Of a DNA stretch of 43,073 nt, positions 6,412 to 15,000 are shown one piece after another; within the stretch, counting starts at the first letter, position 1, and the number at the start of each line of letters is the position of its first letter. Location: IMG/VR virus record IMGVR_UViG_3300017963_000124, positions 1 through 43,073 of that record. One strand, 5' to 3'. Below the pieces are notes generated by a model. That model worked only from the letters and a program-made list of their open reading frames with translations. It did not search any database and was not told the DNA's origin. This DNA is from a virus. The position numbers were made by a program, and so were the translations under genes.

Positions 6412-7120
6412 AAAAATCCACGCTTAGCCCGTGTTTCTTGATTCGTTCCATATAGGTTTTAAAGAAAAAATCCCTATCTTCAAGTTTACAACTAATCCCG
6501 CATTGGTCCTTTATCTCCTTTGTCAATGCGCGAGTCCATTTGGTCGAATCAACCGAAACCTTGAATTTTCTTTCGAATCTTGGGATATATCTTCGCATTA
6601 ATGGCATGGATAACCCATAGAAGTGAATCCACTTGCCTTTTGGGAGAACGTGTGCCAGATAACCCATGGCGTGTTCCGTGTATCGGTTGGGGTAAATGAT
6701 TCGACAAAAATTACCGATGCCGACGATTTTATCATCCCGGGACCATATCTCTTTTATCTCCTTTGTCCTGGCCATAAGATCGAAATAATCCATAAAGTTT
6801 GACTGAATCACACAAATGTATTGTGGGTTATCGATGTACTTGTAATTATTCCTGATGGAACGTTCAACAAATACATCGGAAAACTCCACATTCATATCCG
6901 GCGGGTAGTCTATGGAGATATACTCGTTATCCATCAAATTATCGTTGGCAAGAAAATGAAGTCGTTTCACACAAGAGTATTCGTCATTCTTTGTCAATTC
7001 ATACACGCCGGGATCTACAAAGATGATTTCCTTGGCGTATTTTGCAGCAAAATCATATCGGTTGATGTTAAGCAAACAATATTTGCTGGCATCGGTGTTA
7101 ATATCAGTAAAGAACATCAT
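6410..7120 (-). CDS. DpdA/TGT-fold transglycosylase-like protein
   Basis: 236 residues whose motif order matches phage DpdA and tRNA-guanine transglycosylases (TIM barrel). These are IIFVDPGVYEL (Asp36, in the place of DSGGF), YISIDYPPDM, ICVIQSNFMDYFDL, KIVGIGNFCRI (glycine-rich turn), WIHFYGLSMPLMRRY and VSVDSTKW (Asp191, the usual second catalytic Asp). DpdA enzymes replace guanine in DNA with a 7-deazaguanine base. There is no PUA domain, which argues against archaeosine tRNA enzymes. No preQ0 synthesis genes are present, so the host would supply the base. It overlaps the cytosine methyltransferase gene by an ATGA, which suggests paired DNA modification. Confidence 0.7.
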   Translation of the reverse strand: MMFFTDINTDASKYCLLNINRYDFAAKYAKEIIFVDPGVYELTKNDEYSCVKRLHFLANDNLMDNEYISIDYPPDMNVEFSDVFVERSIRNNYKYIDNPQYICVIQSNFMDYFDLMARTKEIKEIWSRDDKIVGIGNFCRIIYPNRYTEHAMGYLAHVLPKGKWIHFYGLSMPLMRRYIPRFERKFKVSVDSTKWTRALTKEIKDQCGISCKLEDRDFFFKTYMERIKKHGLSVDF

Positions 7121-7977
7121 TTTCTCTTAAACTCGTCCATCCACATTCCAATTGTCTTCCCCTTCTTGATGGCCTTGTAAATGGCCCGTGCTATCGGGGG
7201 ACACACCGCGTTGCCAATTTGTTTATACTTCTCCCACTTCTTGCCAGCAAACTCATATTCAAGAGGGAAGCCCATCACGAACGCCAGGACTTGTGGGCTG
7301 AATCCCTCTATCTCGCCCTCTGGTAACAAGCCCAGTTTTATCGCGACCTCTTGAAAACTCTTGTAATCCTGTTTTACCGTTTGATAGCCTTTTGATTGAC
7401 CGATTCCCCTAAGACTGGCTAACGGTGTATCAAGAAACTTGTCCCACCTATCAAGAACATACTCTTTCCCATCGTGGGTTAATAAGGGGTCTCTACAAAC
7501 TGGTGTGGGTACTACATACCCCGTGTATGGTTTCTTGACTGGCTCGGGATAGTTTCCAGCAAATAGTCGTTTCCTACGATGAGGGAGACCAAAATCACAA
7601 GCCCTAAAGAATCTTCCCTTCACCAAGCCAGTTTTAACAACGCCAGGGACTTCCTCCATTACCCAAAACTCGGGATTCAACTCGTCGCGGATTTCAAGAT
7701 AACGGAGAACCATCTCCGGGTCTTCCGTCTTACCGCGAATGTTGGCTTTGCTGAAGGGTTGACACGGGGGAGAACCTATCAGGATATCCACTTTCCCAAT
7801 GGTGGACAAATCTAATTCTCGCACATCCTTCAAGATAAACTCCCCTTGAATGTTATGCTCCCAAGTTTCCCCGGCGATCTCCCAAGTGTCCACGCCTATA
7901 AGTTGGTTTCCCGTCTCCTTGAAGCCCAGTGAAAACCCGCCAGCACCGCAGAAGAGATCAAGTATCTTTCGACCCAC
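7117..7977 (-). CDS. DNA (cytosine-5-)-methyltransferase
   Basis: 286 residues with the ordered motifs of C5-methyltransferases: I LFCGAGGFSLGF (SAM binding), IV GSPPCQPFS with catalytic Cys72, VI MEEVPG (variant of ENV), VIII FGLPHRRKRLF, and X YKQIGNAVCPPIARAI. The target-recognition part between VIII and X is short. No restriction enzyme gene is nearby, so it is probably an orphan enzyme that protects viral DNA from host restriction. The start is a GTG at 7977 with a strong GGAGG leader. It forms one transcript with the DpdA-like gene. Confidence 0.93.
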   Translation of the reverse strand: MGRKILDLFCGAGGFSLGFKETGNQLIGVDTWEIAGETWEHNIQGEFILKDVRELDLSTIGKVDILIGSPPCQPFSKANIRGKTEDPEMVLRYLEIRDELNPEFWVMEEVPGVVKTGLVKGRFFRACDFGLPHRRKRLFAGNYPEPVKKPYTGYVVPTPVCRDPLLTHDGKEYVLDRWDKFLDTPLASLRGIGQSKGYQTVKQDYKSFQEVAIKLGLLPEGEIEGFSPQVLAFVMGFPLEYEFAGKKWEKYKQIGNAVCPPIARAIYKAIKKGKTIGMWMDEFKRK

Positions 7978-7988
7978 CTTCTCTCCTC

Positions 7989-9203
7989 CTATTGCTCTCC
8001 AGAAACATTATCACCGCAATGAGGACACGGGCCCGGCGTGTTGCTACCCGGCTTCCCACAATTGGAACAGACCATCTTTTTTACATGTCGTGGTCCCGTG
8101 TAGTCAAAATCAAGCCTAATGGCGGCATCGAGTTTCTCTCGGAGCCGGGCGTTCTCGATTTCAGGCGCTCCCTCGTCACTGGTGGGTTGCTCCAACACAT
8201 TCAATAACTTCTCGGCTTCCTCGCTAATATACTGCAGGTTCCTTGCCTTGCTTGATAGACTATACGAGACATCGTGGATCATGAAAAATCTAATGGCGGC
8301 ATCGATTTTATCTTGTAGTGCAGACACCCCCGCTTTCAAGGCGGCGTTCTCCTGCTTGAGATTCTCATTCTCAAAAAGCAATTTTTGATGGCACACACCA
8401 ACACACGCGACATCGTCCACCACGCAATTACCCGTGGGACCCAGTAAAGCGCATTTAGGCGCCCCCGCTTTCCCGTGGCCAGCCCGGTCCTGACTGGAGG
8501 CGTCGTCAACACGGGTGCTTGTATCAATGACGGGGGCCGTTTGTATCCCCGGGGTTTCACCGGTCCCGTCAAGGTTTAGGGCATTCGGGGCGGGGGAGTC
8601 CTGCTCGAGATGACAAATATCACAATTCTCGTGGTCTGATTCCAACACCCAACGGCCGTGAGCGAGTACGTGGTCCGCACAACAGAACGGGCAACTAAAA
8701 CTCGTCCACGGGACACCACCAACAAATGCCATGTCACACTCCAAGCATCTATCTGGAGGGGCGGGGGAGTCCTGCTTGGGTTCGAAATTCTCGCCGACCT
8801 CACACTTGTAACACGCTCCAATATCGTGGTGCATCGTTGAATTCACGCATTGCTGACATATCATCCCTTTCAAGCCGCCCCTCGTTTTCCTCGCCTCTTT
8901 TGCTATTTCAACGAGCAAATGCGCGCAATAAGCATCCTCACGGTGGGAGTTGCACCCACATCCAGCCTTCTCATTTTCTGCGGCCGCGCTGGTGTCCAAC
9001 TGGGAATCTCGCGAGGCACGTTCTATTTCGGCTATCCAGTTAACCCCTGAAGTCACGTTCTTGAGTACATTCAACACCAAGTTATATTGAATCTTCAACT
9101 CGTTTAATTCCTTATTGCATTGTTTCCAAGCAATGAAGGCCAAGAGTCCGATGTTTTCCGTCTTCTTTTCTTTATTCTCCTTGTTTTCCTTTTCGTTTGA
9201 CAT
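7989..9203 (-). CDS. Multi-zinc-ribbon coiled-coil protein
   Basis: 404 residues. A charged N-terminus (Lys/Glu/Asn repeats) leads to a helical segment. It is followed by at least three cysteine clusters (CGCNSH..CAH, CQQC..CYKC, CLEC..CPFC..CDIC), a low-complexity linker with two copies of QDSPAP, a coiled coil (LLFENENLKQENAALKAGVSALQDKIDAAI) and a C-terminal zinc ribbon (CSNC..CPHC). The segment LDAAIR/IDAAIR occurs twice, which suggests internal duplication. No enzyme motif is seen; it may be a scaffold or nucleic-acid-binding adaptor. GC-rich stretches differ from the neighbours. Confidence 0.75.
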   Translation of the reverse strand: MSNEKENKENKEKKTENIGLLAFIAWKQCNKELNELKIQYNLVLNVLKNVTSGVNWIAEIERASRDSQLDTSAAAENEKAGCGCNSHREDAYCAHLLVEIAKEARKTRGGLKGMICQQCVNSTMHHDIGACYKCEVGENFEPKQDSPAPPDRCLECDMAFVGGVPWTSFSCPFCCADHVLAHGRWVLESDHENCDICHLEQDSPAPNALNLDGTGETPGIQTAPVIDTSTRVDDASSQDRAGHGKAGAPKCALLGPTGNCVVDDVACVGVCHQKLLFENENLKQENAALKAGVSALQDKIDAAIRFFMIHDVSYSLSSKARNLQYISEEAEKLLNVLEQPTSDEGAPEIENARLREKLDAAIRLDFDYTGPRHVKKMVCSNCGKPGSNTPGPCPHCGDNVSGEQ

Positions 9204-9477
9204 GTTTATCCATCATCTCCAATATGTTCCCTTGTCGTTTCTTTCTCTTGTTTTCCAAGAGGACATCCAAGCGGTGTTCACAACCGTTCACCTTGTTACA
9301 GCCAGGATCTTGGAAATCACACGGTTGATGACAATCCATTTCTGGAATCAATTTTTTCTTGAACGGGTATCTATCGTGTACCATACCGCATGATTTACAA
9401 TAAAACTCTTCAAGAGTGTTGTCCTTCGCGCACAAACGATACCCAAACGTGTCTCCGTTACATTTAGGGCATATCAT
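9172..9477 (-). CDS. Zinc-ribbon protein
   Basis: 101 residues from an ATG that overlaps the stop of the preceding membrane gene (ATGA); an ATG 12 bases upstream is the alternative. It opens with MICPKCNGDTFGYRLC and continues to CKSC, a zinc ribbon of the transcription-factor type. A second cysteine-rich part follows (MDCHQPCDFQDPGCNKVNGC) and then a basic helical tail (ENKRKKRQGNILEMMDKHVKRKGK). Possibly DNA- or RNA-binding. The longer frame reaching 9777 overlaps the membrane protein and is not used. Confidence 0.75.
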   Translation of the reverse strand: MICPKCNGDTFGYRLCAKDNTLEEFYCKSCGMVHDRYPFKKKLIPEMDCHQPCDFQDPGCNKVNGCEHRLDVLLENKRKKRQGNILEMMDKHVKRKGKQGE

Positions 9478-9977
9478 CCGCACGGCCATATTAGATTTTG
9501 CGCCTGTGATAATCCAAACACCATCCCTAACACAAATATCATTATTGCGAACCCTATTAACAGGATCACGTCCATCGCCATCCCGTATTGGCGTTTTCTC
9601 CGTCGTTTCGGTATTAGTGTTTCCATAATGGCTTCCGTGACACGAGACTTCTTTGTGTAGAATGATTCCCGTAGGCTCTCCATCTTGGTTTGGAGGAGCA
9701 CCAGCCAGATTTGAGTATGAGACACTAAGATCTTGAATAGTAGATGGAGAATCCACCGGGCTTTGATGGTGAAACATTCGTCAAATATGGTTCTCGTTTC
9801 ATTGGAATACGTTTCCATATCATCAAGCATGTTATCGATGGCAGCAAAATCCACCACTCTACACCGCAGAATTTCGTTATCCATGAATACCTCAAGACAT
9901 TTATGTTTGTAAACGCAAATCCCGCAATTATGTCTTTCCAAAAACTCCTTGGCTTTAATTGTGCTCATGTTCGACAT
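9474..9977 (-). CDS. C-terminally membrane-anchored protein
   Basis: About 167 residues. The N-terminus has a cysteine pattern (HNCGICVYKHKCLEVF) and the middle is helical (DNMLDDMETYSNETRTIFDEC). A basic patch RRRKRQ precedes one strong transmembrane helix (VILLIGFAIMIFVLGMVFGL), so this is a tail-anchored topology with the bulk in the cytoplasm. The frame continues into the tRNA gene upstream, so the start is set at the first ATG after the tRNA (9977; a second ATG is at 9968). Function unknown. Confidence 0.72.
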   Translation of the reverse strand: MSNMSTIKAKEFLERHNCGICVYKHKCLEVFMDNEILRCRVVDFAAIDNMLDDMETYSNETRTIFDECFTIKARWILHLLFKILVSHTQIWLVLLQTKMESLRESFYTKKSRVTEAIMETLIPKRRRKRQYGMAMDVILLIGFAIMIFVLGMVFGLSQAQNLIWPCG

Positions 9978-9994
9978 GAAAAAACACCAAATAA

Positions 9995-10067
9995 TACGCC
10001 GGGGAGGATTTGAACCTCCATCTCGCGCTTGGGTAGCCCGTGTGCTTCCATATTGCACCACCGACGT
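9995..10067 (-). tRNA. tRNA-like gene, apparent anticodon CCC (Gly), atypical
   Basis: A 73-nt cloverleaf can be drawn: acceptor ACGTCGG/CCGGCGT (one G-T pair), D arm GTGC/GCAC, T arm GGAGG-TTCAAAT-CCTCC, discriminator A. The anticodon arm is CGGGC-TACCCAA-GCGCG, giving anticodon CCC, but with a G-G mismatch in the stem and A instead of the near-universal U at position 33. No CCA is encoded. It could be a diverged glycine tRNA, a decoy or tRNA-derived RNA, so the identity call is tentative although the tRNA fold is convincing. Confidence 0.7.
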
Positions 10068-10077
10068 TTGGGTTTGG

Positions 10078-10150
10078 TTGCAGTGGGTGGAATTGAACCA
10101 CCTATCTCCGGATTATGAGCCCGGCGAGTCTACCAATACTCCACACTGCA
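10078..10150 (-). tRNA. tRNA with anticodon CAU (Met or Ile2)
   Basis: A 73-nt cloverleaf: acceptor TGCAGTG/CACTGCA (7 pairs), D arm GAGT/ACTC with GG in the loop, anticodon stem CCGGG/TCCGG with loop CTCATAA (C32, U33, anticodon CAU), T arm GGTGG-TTCAATT-CCACC, discriminator A, no CCA. CAU can be elongator methionine or, if C34 is changed to agmatidine, isoleucine for AUA. The U1-A72 pair does not resemble archaeal initiators. A TATA box sits about 28 bp upstream. The tRNA-like gene follows 10 nt later. Confidence 0.9.
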
Positions 10151-10273
10151 ATTGCTATAGGAAATAATCCCCCACGTGTTTATATGTGTTTCCCAACCCA
10201 TTGGGACACTTGTATTTTTCCACCGATATGTTTAAGAACATATCCACGTCACCAAACACGTCCATAACAATAT
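10151..10273. promoter_or_regulatory. Divergent promoter with RHH-type operator
   Basis: Between the leftward tRNA operon and the rightward RHH gene. On the minus strand a TATA box (TATAAA, 10179-10184 on plus coordinates) is placed about 28 bp before the tRNA 5' end, ideal for archaeal TBP/TFB. GATATGTTTAAGAACATATC (10225-10244) is a perfect 8-bp inverted repeat with a 4-bp centre. It overlaps the -30 zone expected for the RHH gene, so the RHH protein probably represses its own promoter here. Confidence 0.65.
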
Positions 10274-10522
10274 ATGATGATGATCATGAAAGCGGTCACG
10301 ATATTATTCCCCGAGAAGTACATTGAAGCAATTGAGAATCTTGTGAAAAGGGGATATTTTCCAAATAAATCCGAAGGTTTCCGCATGGCGGTATCAAATT
10401 TCGTTCATAATCTCGTCCCAGCCTTTGAGGCAATGTTCCTCAAGGATGTAGATTCAAACGATAAGGAAATCAAGGATACCAAGAAAACTACCAAGGGTGG
10501 CGCCGCCGGTGTCTCGGCATAA
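10274..10522 (+). CDS. Ribbon-helix-helix transcriptional regulator
   Basis: Up to 82 residues; four ATG codons occur in the first 15 bases and the last (10286) gives MKAVTILFPEKY, the usual RHH start. The fold is a beta strand (KAVTILFPEKYIEAI), helix A (IENLVKRGYFPNKSEGFR) and helix B (MAVSNFVHNLV), typical of dimeric RHH repressors of archaea and their viruses. The C-terminus is a Lys/Asp/Thr-rich tail. A perfect 20-bp palindrome lies 30 to 50 bp upstream. It overlaps the next gene by 26 bp. Confidence 0.85.
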   Translation: MMMIMKAVTILFPEKYIEAIENLVKRGYFPNKSEGFRMAVSNFVHNLVPAFEAMFLKDVDSNDKEIKDTKKTTKGGAAGVSA

Positions 10523-10772
10523 ACGGAAAAACGGCCAGGATAAGGACGAGATAACCCTTATTTGGGTATGTTCTGGATGCAAATCCAAATTCCGCAGTTA
10601 TAAGCAATACGAGAACCACGGTAAGGAATGCGTTAAATTGCGAAAACATGATGGTAAAAGATGCCCGTATTGTCAAAGATTCTTTACCAGTGTTGCCACA
10701 TGTAACTATCACAAGACCATATGCAAACAAAGACCTGTGGTTACACAAATAAAAAAAAGGTCCCCCCGGTAA
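10497..10772 (+). CDS. Two C2HC zinc fingers, small DNA-binding protein
   Basis: 91 residues from a GTG at 10497. It has two similar finger units, WVCSGCKSKFRSYKQYENHGKEC and RCPYCQRFFTSVATCNYHKTIC (spaced as C-x2-C, then H and C). They resemble C2H2 fingers in which the last His is Cys. The ends are basic (RHKRKNGQDK; IKKRSPR). It is co-transcribed with the RHH regulator and is probably a second transcription factor. The coding end runs into the A8 run that terminates the opposite operon. Confidence 0.8.
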   Translation: MAPPVSRHKRKNGQDKDEITLIWVCSGCKSKFRSYKQYENHGKECVKLRKHDGKRCPYCQRFFTSVATCNYHKTICKQRPVVTQIKKRSPR

Positions 10773-10856
10773 ACGGGGGAACCGAAAGGACACACGGAGT
10801 TGTTTAGGCCCCTGCCGAAGGGCCCGTTATCATTCTATTTTTTCTTTTTTATAGCC
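10746..10856. terminator. Convergent terminator region
   Basis: A8 at 10751-10758 gives a T8 run on the minus strand after the late operon. A hairpin with CCCCC/GGGGG arms (about 10763-10779), a second GGCCC/GGGCC hairpin near 10808-10826 and T-rich runs (about 10838-10851) terminate the rightward RHH/zinc-finger transcript. Terminator signals overlap the coding ends of both operons. Confidence 0.55.
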
Positions 10857-11162
10857 GGGCGGTGCCCAACTTGATGGAGGCTCTGGAGTCACGTATCCCG
10901 TTATTTCCTTTAACTCCTTATTCATGTACTTATTCCATCTTTTCAGGATTTTGAAAAGAGTTAAGAACATCAAAGCGGAGTAAAGCGCCAGGCATCCAAC
11001 TATCAAGAGAATCATTCCAAGTTGTTTATCTGGCGGTTGCCTCGTGTAGATGTCAAGGAGCACTTGTACCTCACCAAATAGTACGAAAATGGCTAATAGG
11101 ACAAGCCCCAGATAGACACATATGAAGATTATCACGCCCAAGACGGTGAGAAACGAGGACAT
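10830..11162 (-). CDS. Two-helix membrane protein, last gene of late operon
   Basis: About 110 residues from the ATG at 11162 (GTG at 11183 is possible). Two hydrophobic helices (FLTVLGVIIFICVYLGLVLLAIFVLF and LGMILLIVGCLALYSALMFLTLF) flank a short loop, followed by a basic helix and a Pro-rich tail (TPEPPSSWAPPGYKKEKIE). Position at the end of the structural operon with two other membrane proteins makes a holin-like or egress role possible, but no lysin was recognised. Confidence 0.7.
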   Translation of the reverse strand: MSSFLTVLGVIIFICVYLGLVLLAIFVLFGEVQVLLDIYTRQPPDKQLGMILLIVGCLALYSALMFLTLFKILKRWNKYMNKELKEITGYVTPEPPSSWAPPGYKKEKIE

Positions 11163-11166
11163 CACC

Positions 11167-11394
11167 TTAAACTTTTCCACCACTTTTTATCCACCATTTA
11201 TACCATTCGTTCATGTGATACTTGATTTTTTTCTCGTTGTTCAGTAGATTCCGAGCAATTTGAACCTCGCTTTCATTCCTATGTTTCTGGGATTTGATCC
11301 ACGCATCGTTAAGTGAGTCCACTATCCCTCTATTGAAGGCCCTTTTCACGAAAGATACCATGATACCCGAAAATAACGTTAGTACGGTTATCAT
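11167..11394 (-). CDS. Small N-terminally anchored membrane protein
   Basis: 75 residues from an ATG that overlaps the preceding stop (ATGA). One N-terminal hydrophobic helix (ITVLTLFSGIMVSFV) is followed by a positively charged amphipathic segment rich in Lys, Asn and Trp (YKWWIKSGGKV). Second of three membrane proteins at the end of the late operon. Function unknown; participation in lysis or membrane remodelling is only a contextual guess. Confidence 0.68.
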   Translation of the reverse strand: MITVLTLFSGIMVSFVKRAFNRGIVDSLNDAWIKSQKHRNESEVQIARNLLNNEKKIKYHMNEWYKWWIKSGGKV

Positions 11395-11819
11395 TGAAAA
11401 CCGAGGACTTGTAAGAGCCATGTAAAGAAAAAAGTCACCAAGGCTCCCCCAGCCATCAAGGCAAGAATGATCAAGGACTGGGTAAACTTCTCCGCCAAGA
11501 TCTTCATGGTATCAGAGTGTGCTTTCACCGGCATGGTCGTGGAATACTCCTTGTTGATTTCCGCTAAGGCCACGATGTTCGTATTGTTGTCCGCTAAGGC
11601 CTTCTGAAACAAGGCTTGGGATTTCTGGAATTCCTCGCGGTTGACTTTAAGATCTTGTCCGATGCTTGTCATCCAATCCTTAAACTCTTCCTTTGAGACA
11701 AAATCATCCTCCAAGATACGGTCTAACATGGCTTTCTGTTCCTTTGTCAACTCGCCGGGAAAAATACCCTTCTCGTCGGCTTTCTCTTCTGGAATATCTT
11801 CATACGGTGGTTCACTCAT
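11391..11819 (-). CDS. C-terminally anchored membrane protein with coiled coil
   Basis: 142 residues. An acidic, proline-containing N-terminus leads to helical segments (LTKEQKAMLDRILEDDFVSKEEF; EEFQKSQALFQKALADNNTNIVALAEINKEY) and a single C-terminal transmembrane helix (SLIILALMAGGALVTFFFTWLLQVL). Tail-anchored topology with a cytoplasmic coiled coil resembles some holin accessory or spanin-like proteins, without a specific match. Follows the tail/baseplate genes. Confidence 0.72.
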   Translation of the reverse strand: MSEPPYEDIPEEKADEKGIFPGELTKEQKAMLDRILEDDFVSKEEFKDWMTSIGQDLKVNREEFQKSQALFQKALADNNTNIVALAEINKEYSTTMPVKAHSDTMKILAEKFTQSLIILALMAGGALVTFFFTWLLQVLGFQ

Positions 11820-11864
11820 ATAATCACCAAGTAATATCTCCGTCTTTCTCGTTGAAATATATTA

Positions 11865-12032
11865 CTATTGATTCTCAAGAGTCTCCAGTCTTTCCAAGAT
11901 GTTCTTGAGAATGTGGCGCATACCACATCCCGCCCTATCATCATTCTTGACACATGCCAAACAATCCTCAACCGTCGGTGCGGGAAAAGGCTCCCCGCAT
12001 TCCGGATTGCCACAAGTTTCTCTTTCGGTCAT
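11865..12032 (-). CDS. Small cysteine-rich protein after the baseplate gene
   Basis: 55 residues from an ATG that overlaps the stop of the large baseplate gene (ATGA). It contains CGNPECGEPFP, CLAC and CG, a likely zinc-binding pattern, and a C-terminal amphipathic helix (RHILKNILERLETLENQ). Unknown; possibly a chaperone or regulator of the baseplate protein by context. Confidence 0.7.
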   Translation of the reverse strand: MTERETCGNPECGEPFPAPTVEDCLACVKNDDRAGCGMRHILKNILERLETLENQ

Positions 12033-15000
12033 ATCCACCACCCTATTACTACTATGAAGTATTCCGTCCACGCGATTAGAGTTGTATTGGAGTACCATTC
12101 TATAAATCGATTATCATCTAACGGGACCGTTAACTCTTGGGAATTGAAATTATTGCTTGGATTTGAATAGATTATCGATGAGGAGACGAGATTATTATCC
12201 CCGTTTCTCCCGAATAACATAAAATTACCGGCTTGATTGTCTCTAATCAACACCTTCAAGTTTACCGCTCTGGCACCAACCGGAACGATTCCAGACAAAT
12301 CAATTGGGTTCCACGTGTTGGGTTCACCATTTGGAACAGGCAGGGCAACGGTGGCGCCTCCCGCTATCTTGTAATAGTCATACTGGGTTGGCACCGGCAA
12401 TCGCTGGACATATGTGCCGGCGCGGAGTCTTGAGACCGAATTTTGCTCTTTAGGTACAGAATTGGTCGAAGATTCTTGGTCGCCGTCATAATATGTTCCA
12501 GTCAAATCATCATCCGTGTTCAACGATCTGGCGAGTGTCGTGATCTCCTTCAAGGTAACTATGCCATCCGTGAGTACAACCATGTTAATATCATTTCTAA
12601 CATCCCACGGTTCGTAGGCCAGTACCATATAATCTTTTCTTGGGATTTCGACCGCATCATCTTTCCAAGCAAAATCAACGGTGGTGCCCACTTGAACATG
12701 TCCTTGATTCTGAACGCGAACCGTGATAATTCTGGGAGTCCTCAAATCTGAACCTTCATTGGTGTAAATGTTAAATCGATTTACAGCCATTTGAAGACAC
12801 TCCGCATCATTCATTAATTTTGGGTCATTCTTTTGTGTCACATACACGGTTCCTTCAGAGGCTTCAAGCCCGGGGTCTCCAATGTAAACCCTTCGCACTT
12901 GACCCGCTTGATTATGTCCTCCAGATACTTCCGATCGAGTAATCCTGAAATCGGGCACTCGCACATCAACCAGTTTCACTTGAGGGTTACCCTCGTGCCA
13001 TTTAACACCGGAATCTATCAAACGATCATATCTTCGAAGGTTCGCGAGTCCAACAGGATTGGTGTAAAATACGGCTCTTTCCAAGTCCCTGGCGTATTGT
13101 AAATATTTGTCCGTTCTATTCTGGACTTTTCTATTATGAGCCAATGTAAAATCACCGTCGGGGTCGATAGACGAATCCTGATAAAGGAAACTCAAGCCAT
13201 TGATGATCGTCTTGGCCATATCTGCGGTATTCAATGATTTGAAATCAAAATTGCTCTTCTGATAGACCGCATAGTTAAGATCGACCAATTGTAATTCATA
13301 ATCAGATCTTTCGGAAGTGCTTATGGGTTCAAAGATTTTGGTTTTACTTACAAGTTGGTTAAATCCATCGTATATTTCTATGAAATCACCCTCTGGAATG
13401 ATACCCAGATCATTTGGATTCAATTCCATCATCCCGGATGCTGGTCTCTCCGTTGCCCACTTCTCAAACTCAAATCTCTTGATGATCTCGTTTGGAACGA
13501 TGTCAAATTGAAAGATTTCCAAGTCGGTGAATATCACACCGTACAAACTGGCTCCCTGAAATGTATCCGCGGTGTCTGGGTCAGAGTACAACTTAAAACC
13601 GTGATTTAGAGGCTCATCATAATAATAAGTCTTTATGGAACCGCTAAGGAGAAGGTGCATCCAAGCCCTATTCTGTTTATCGCTGGTGGTGCTACTACCT
13701 TCGAATTGTGGTTGAGAAACCGATGGGTATCTTACCCGATTCTCGCTGGAACCCAACAAGAAGGCTTCCTCTTCGAACATTATATTCCACGAGACGCCAT
13801 CATCCAAGGATTCATATACTCTAAATTGTCCCGCGTTCTCAAGAACGAGACATATTCTATTGTTATTGACGTGGTCGTACAAGATGGGATATTGATGGCA
13901 GTTAACTGGGACCACCCAATTGGTCGGGAAGTCGAAGATCTTGGTGGCCGCACCGACGCCGAAGGGGATTCTCCAGTATTCCGCGTTGGTCCCGCCTACT
14001 TGATTAAGGACCACATCAAAGGAGGCTTGATTATGGTTGTAAACCGCGTTAAATTGAAATGGCTCGCCTGGGGTTTGAGCAACATAAAACGGGAGTACCC
14101 AACTATAGCCGGGGTTAACAAATCCTGCTCCGCTTAAGGTTCTATGAAAGATCGTGTGAGTGCTCCCGTTGTCGAATAGAAACAAGGCTTCTTGGGAACC
14201 GCCATTGGATGCTATTGGCCAATAGGTGACCATTGCCGCACAAATATAACCAACGGTGGGCCCCGTGAAGACTGTAAACGTTTGTCCATCGTTGGTGGAG
14301 TATGCGAATTGTGCCAAGTTGGTGGCGCCATCGTGTCTTAGATATGCGTGGACGAATTCGGTTAAGACTGGAAACGTGTACCCCGAGCCTATCATTGCGT
14401 CCTTTGGGTCACACAAGCCCGCCAGTGAAGCCACGTTTGTAAACGTTTGTAGGTCTGGTGTAACACGCACCACTTGAGTGGTGGGCGTTTCATTATTCAC
14501 AAGCAACAAGTGATCCGTGACCGTCGTATGAACGGGAACGAATCTACTTGGTACTCCGTTGGTTGGCACGTCTCTAACATACGGCCATGAATCCGTTTGA
14601 AGCCCTTCGTTCCTTTGATAGTAAAAAATATCATCCAGTTTCACATGGCAGTTAATCGCGCCTGTGGTTGGTCGAATCACGAAGCCGCCCCCCGGTTGTG
14701 TGCCCGTTGCTATTGGCCAGAAAATTTGATTATTCCAAGTAGCAAAAGGTACACCTCCGTTGGTAATTATCTCATCGTTCAATAGGACGATGTATTCGGT
14801 CTCATCTATGAAGTACCACGTCACGATTATTTCTTGATTCAAGGGGAATGCCCCGGCTTTCGCCAGTATTGAGGAGGTGTTATTATTCAAGTACATGTCT
14901 CCCAATGAATCAATTTGCATTCTTATAATGGGATTCCCGCCATTAAAGGGTGTTTGGTCCCAATATCCCCATATGAATTCAAGCCGGTTCCCTGGCGGGG

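Noticed and set aside
7989-9203. Assignment of the multi-zinc protein as RNA polymerase subunit or TFIIB-like factor
   Set aside because: Cysteine knuckles alone are not specific; no cyclin-like or B-finger segment is visible.
9478-9777. N-terminal part of a 201-residue frame ahead of the zinc-ribbon protein
   Set aside because: It overlaps the membrane protein 9474-9977, which has a clear transmembrane helix and context. The zinc-ribbon protein has a good ATGA-coupled start at 9477.
9995-10150. tRNA genes as integration (att) sites
   Set aside because: No integrase gene or duplicated tRNA 3' end was found; both tRNAs look complete and lie at the head of an operon.
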